Origin: Planctomycetaceae bacterium
GTDB lineage: Bacteria > Planctomycetota > Planctomycetia > Planctomycetales > Planctomycetaceae
Reading direction: 5' to 3'
Length of the DNA stretch: 63,459 nucleotides
Assembly (NCBI GenBank): GCA_018699955.1
Contig: JABISG010000008.1
Location: forward strand, 1 to 63,459
Both the position numbers and the translations under genes were made by a program. Below, piece after piece: positions 63,330-63,459 of this stretch. Positions within the stretch are counted from its first letter, which is position 1; each line of letters opens with the position of its first letter. The notes under the pieces are model-generated. The model was not told the DNA's origin. It saw only the letters and a program-made list of their open reading frames with translations, and made no database searches.

Positions 63330-63459
63330 GGGGATGGGAATGGGGGGGGGGCGAAACGGGGGTGCTTTCGCCGGCAACGATGTCGCTTTGGTTGTGGGCC
63401 GCTTCGATCGCTTTGTCGGTGCTTTCCGGGTCGATGTTGCGGCAGCTTTCGGTGAGGCG
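63322..63459 (-). CDS. C-terminal end of a gene continuing beyond the window
   Basis: The last 45 codons of a minus-strand gene, reading RLTESCRNIDPESTDKAIEA and on to AHNQSDIVAGEST, then a Pro/His-rich end (PVSPPPHSHPPG) before TAG. The conserved part equals the end of the 60206-60409 frame; the sequence after GEST differs because a family A repeat replaces it here. The bulk of the protein is outside the window and cannot be classified. Confidence 0.6.
   Translation of the reverse strand, partial: RLTESCRNIDPESTDKAIEAAHNQSDIVAGESTPVSPPPHSHPPG

Noticed and set aside
62988..63377. 129-codon minus-strand open frame near the right edge
   Set aside because: It reads straight through the family A repeat (DSRDAKFLRSGAL is just the translated repeat), has no signal, domain or ribosome site, and overlaps the tail of the edge gene.

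Overview
This is a chromosomal stretch from a planctomycete (Planctomycetes, probably order Planctomycetales; I cannot name the genus). The evidence is a paired DUF1549/DUF1553-type cytochrome and DUF1501 proteins, a secreted sulfatase, a PQQ-type dehydrogenase with haem motifs, an ECF sigma factor followed directly by a Ser/Thr kinase, HEAT-repeat secreted proteins, futalosine-route menaquinone genes, and many dispersed palindromic repeats between short, mostly unlinked transcription units. Base composition looks moderately G+C rich. I see no rRNA, tRNA, CRISPR array, prophage or classical insertion sequence.

Layout. 1-2 kb: YjbQ-like and VOC proteins, then a REP-associated transposase (RAYT) bracketed by its repeats. 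1.6-8.6 kb, minus strand: acpS, a membrane protein, trpS, pyrD, a tiny secreted protein, an HU-family protein, a YkgJ-type cysteine-cluster protein, a membrane-anchored unknown and a prepilin peptidase. 8.8-11.5 kb: two small lipoproteins among palindromic repeats and an enolase-superfamily dehydratase. 11.6-18.2 kb: ammonium transporter, an acidic unknown, a glycosyltransferase, a DUF2334 deacetylase-like protein, PII and nadD. 18.2-18.9 kb: a second RAYT framed by perfect 36-bp inverted repeats. 18.9-25.9 kb: unknown, sulfatase, membrane protein, PilZ, hslVU, CBS protein. 26.3-33.6 kb, plus strand: DUF1549/DUF1553 cytochrome, small helical protein, HEAT protein and two DUF1501 proteins. 33.7-39.4 kb, minus strand: His/Asp-rich lipoprotein, POT transporter, prolyl oligopeptidase, homoserine dehydrogenase. 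39.6-50.6 kb, plus strand: mqnA, mqnC, an ABC ATPase, an ABC-2 permease fused to a CPBP protease, an amidohydrolase that may be the missing futalosine-pathway deaminase, and three poorly known proteins including a PSP1-domain protein. 50.7-63.5 kb, minus strand: PQQ/cytochrome dehydrogenase, small membrane proteins, PaiB-like protein, HEAT protein, serine hydrolase, then sigma factor/kinase and two tandem coiled-coil membrane paralogues.

Functional threads: nitrogen sensing and uptake (amt, glnB); pyrimidine, NAD, threonine/methionine and menaquinone biosynthesis; protein quality control (HslVU); and polymer or sugar degradation at the cell surface (sulfatase, DUF1501/DUF1549 pair, PQQ dehydrogenase). 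The points most worth a second look are a kinase gene broken by one in-frame TAA, two unrelated RAYT/REP systems, a palindromic repeat inserted in frame into a cytochrome gene, and the tandem coiled-coil membrane protein locus at the right edge with a 99-bp duplicated gene tail.
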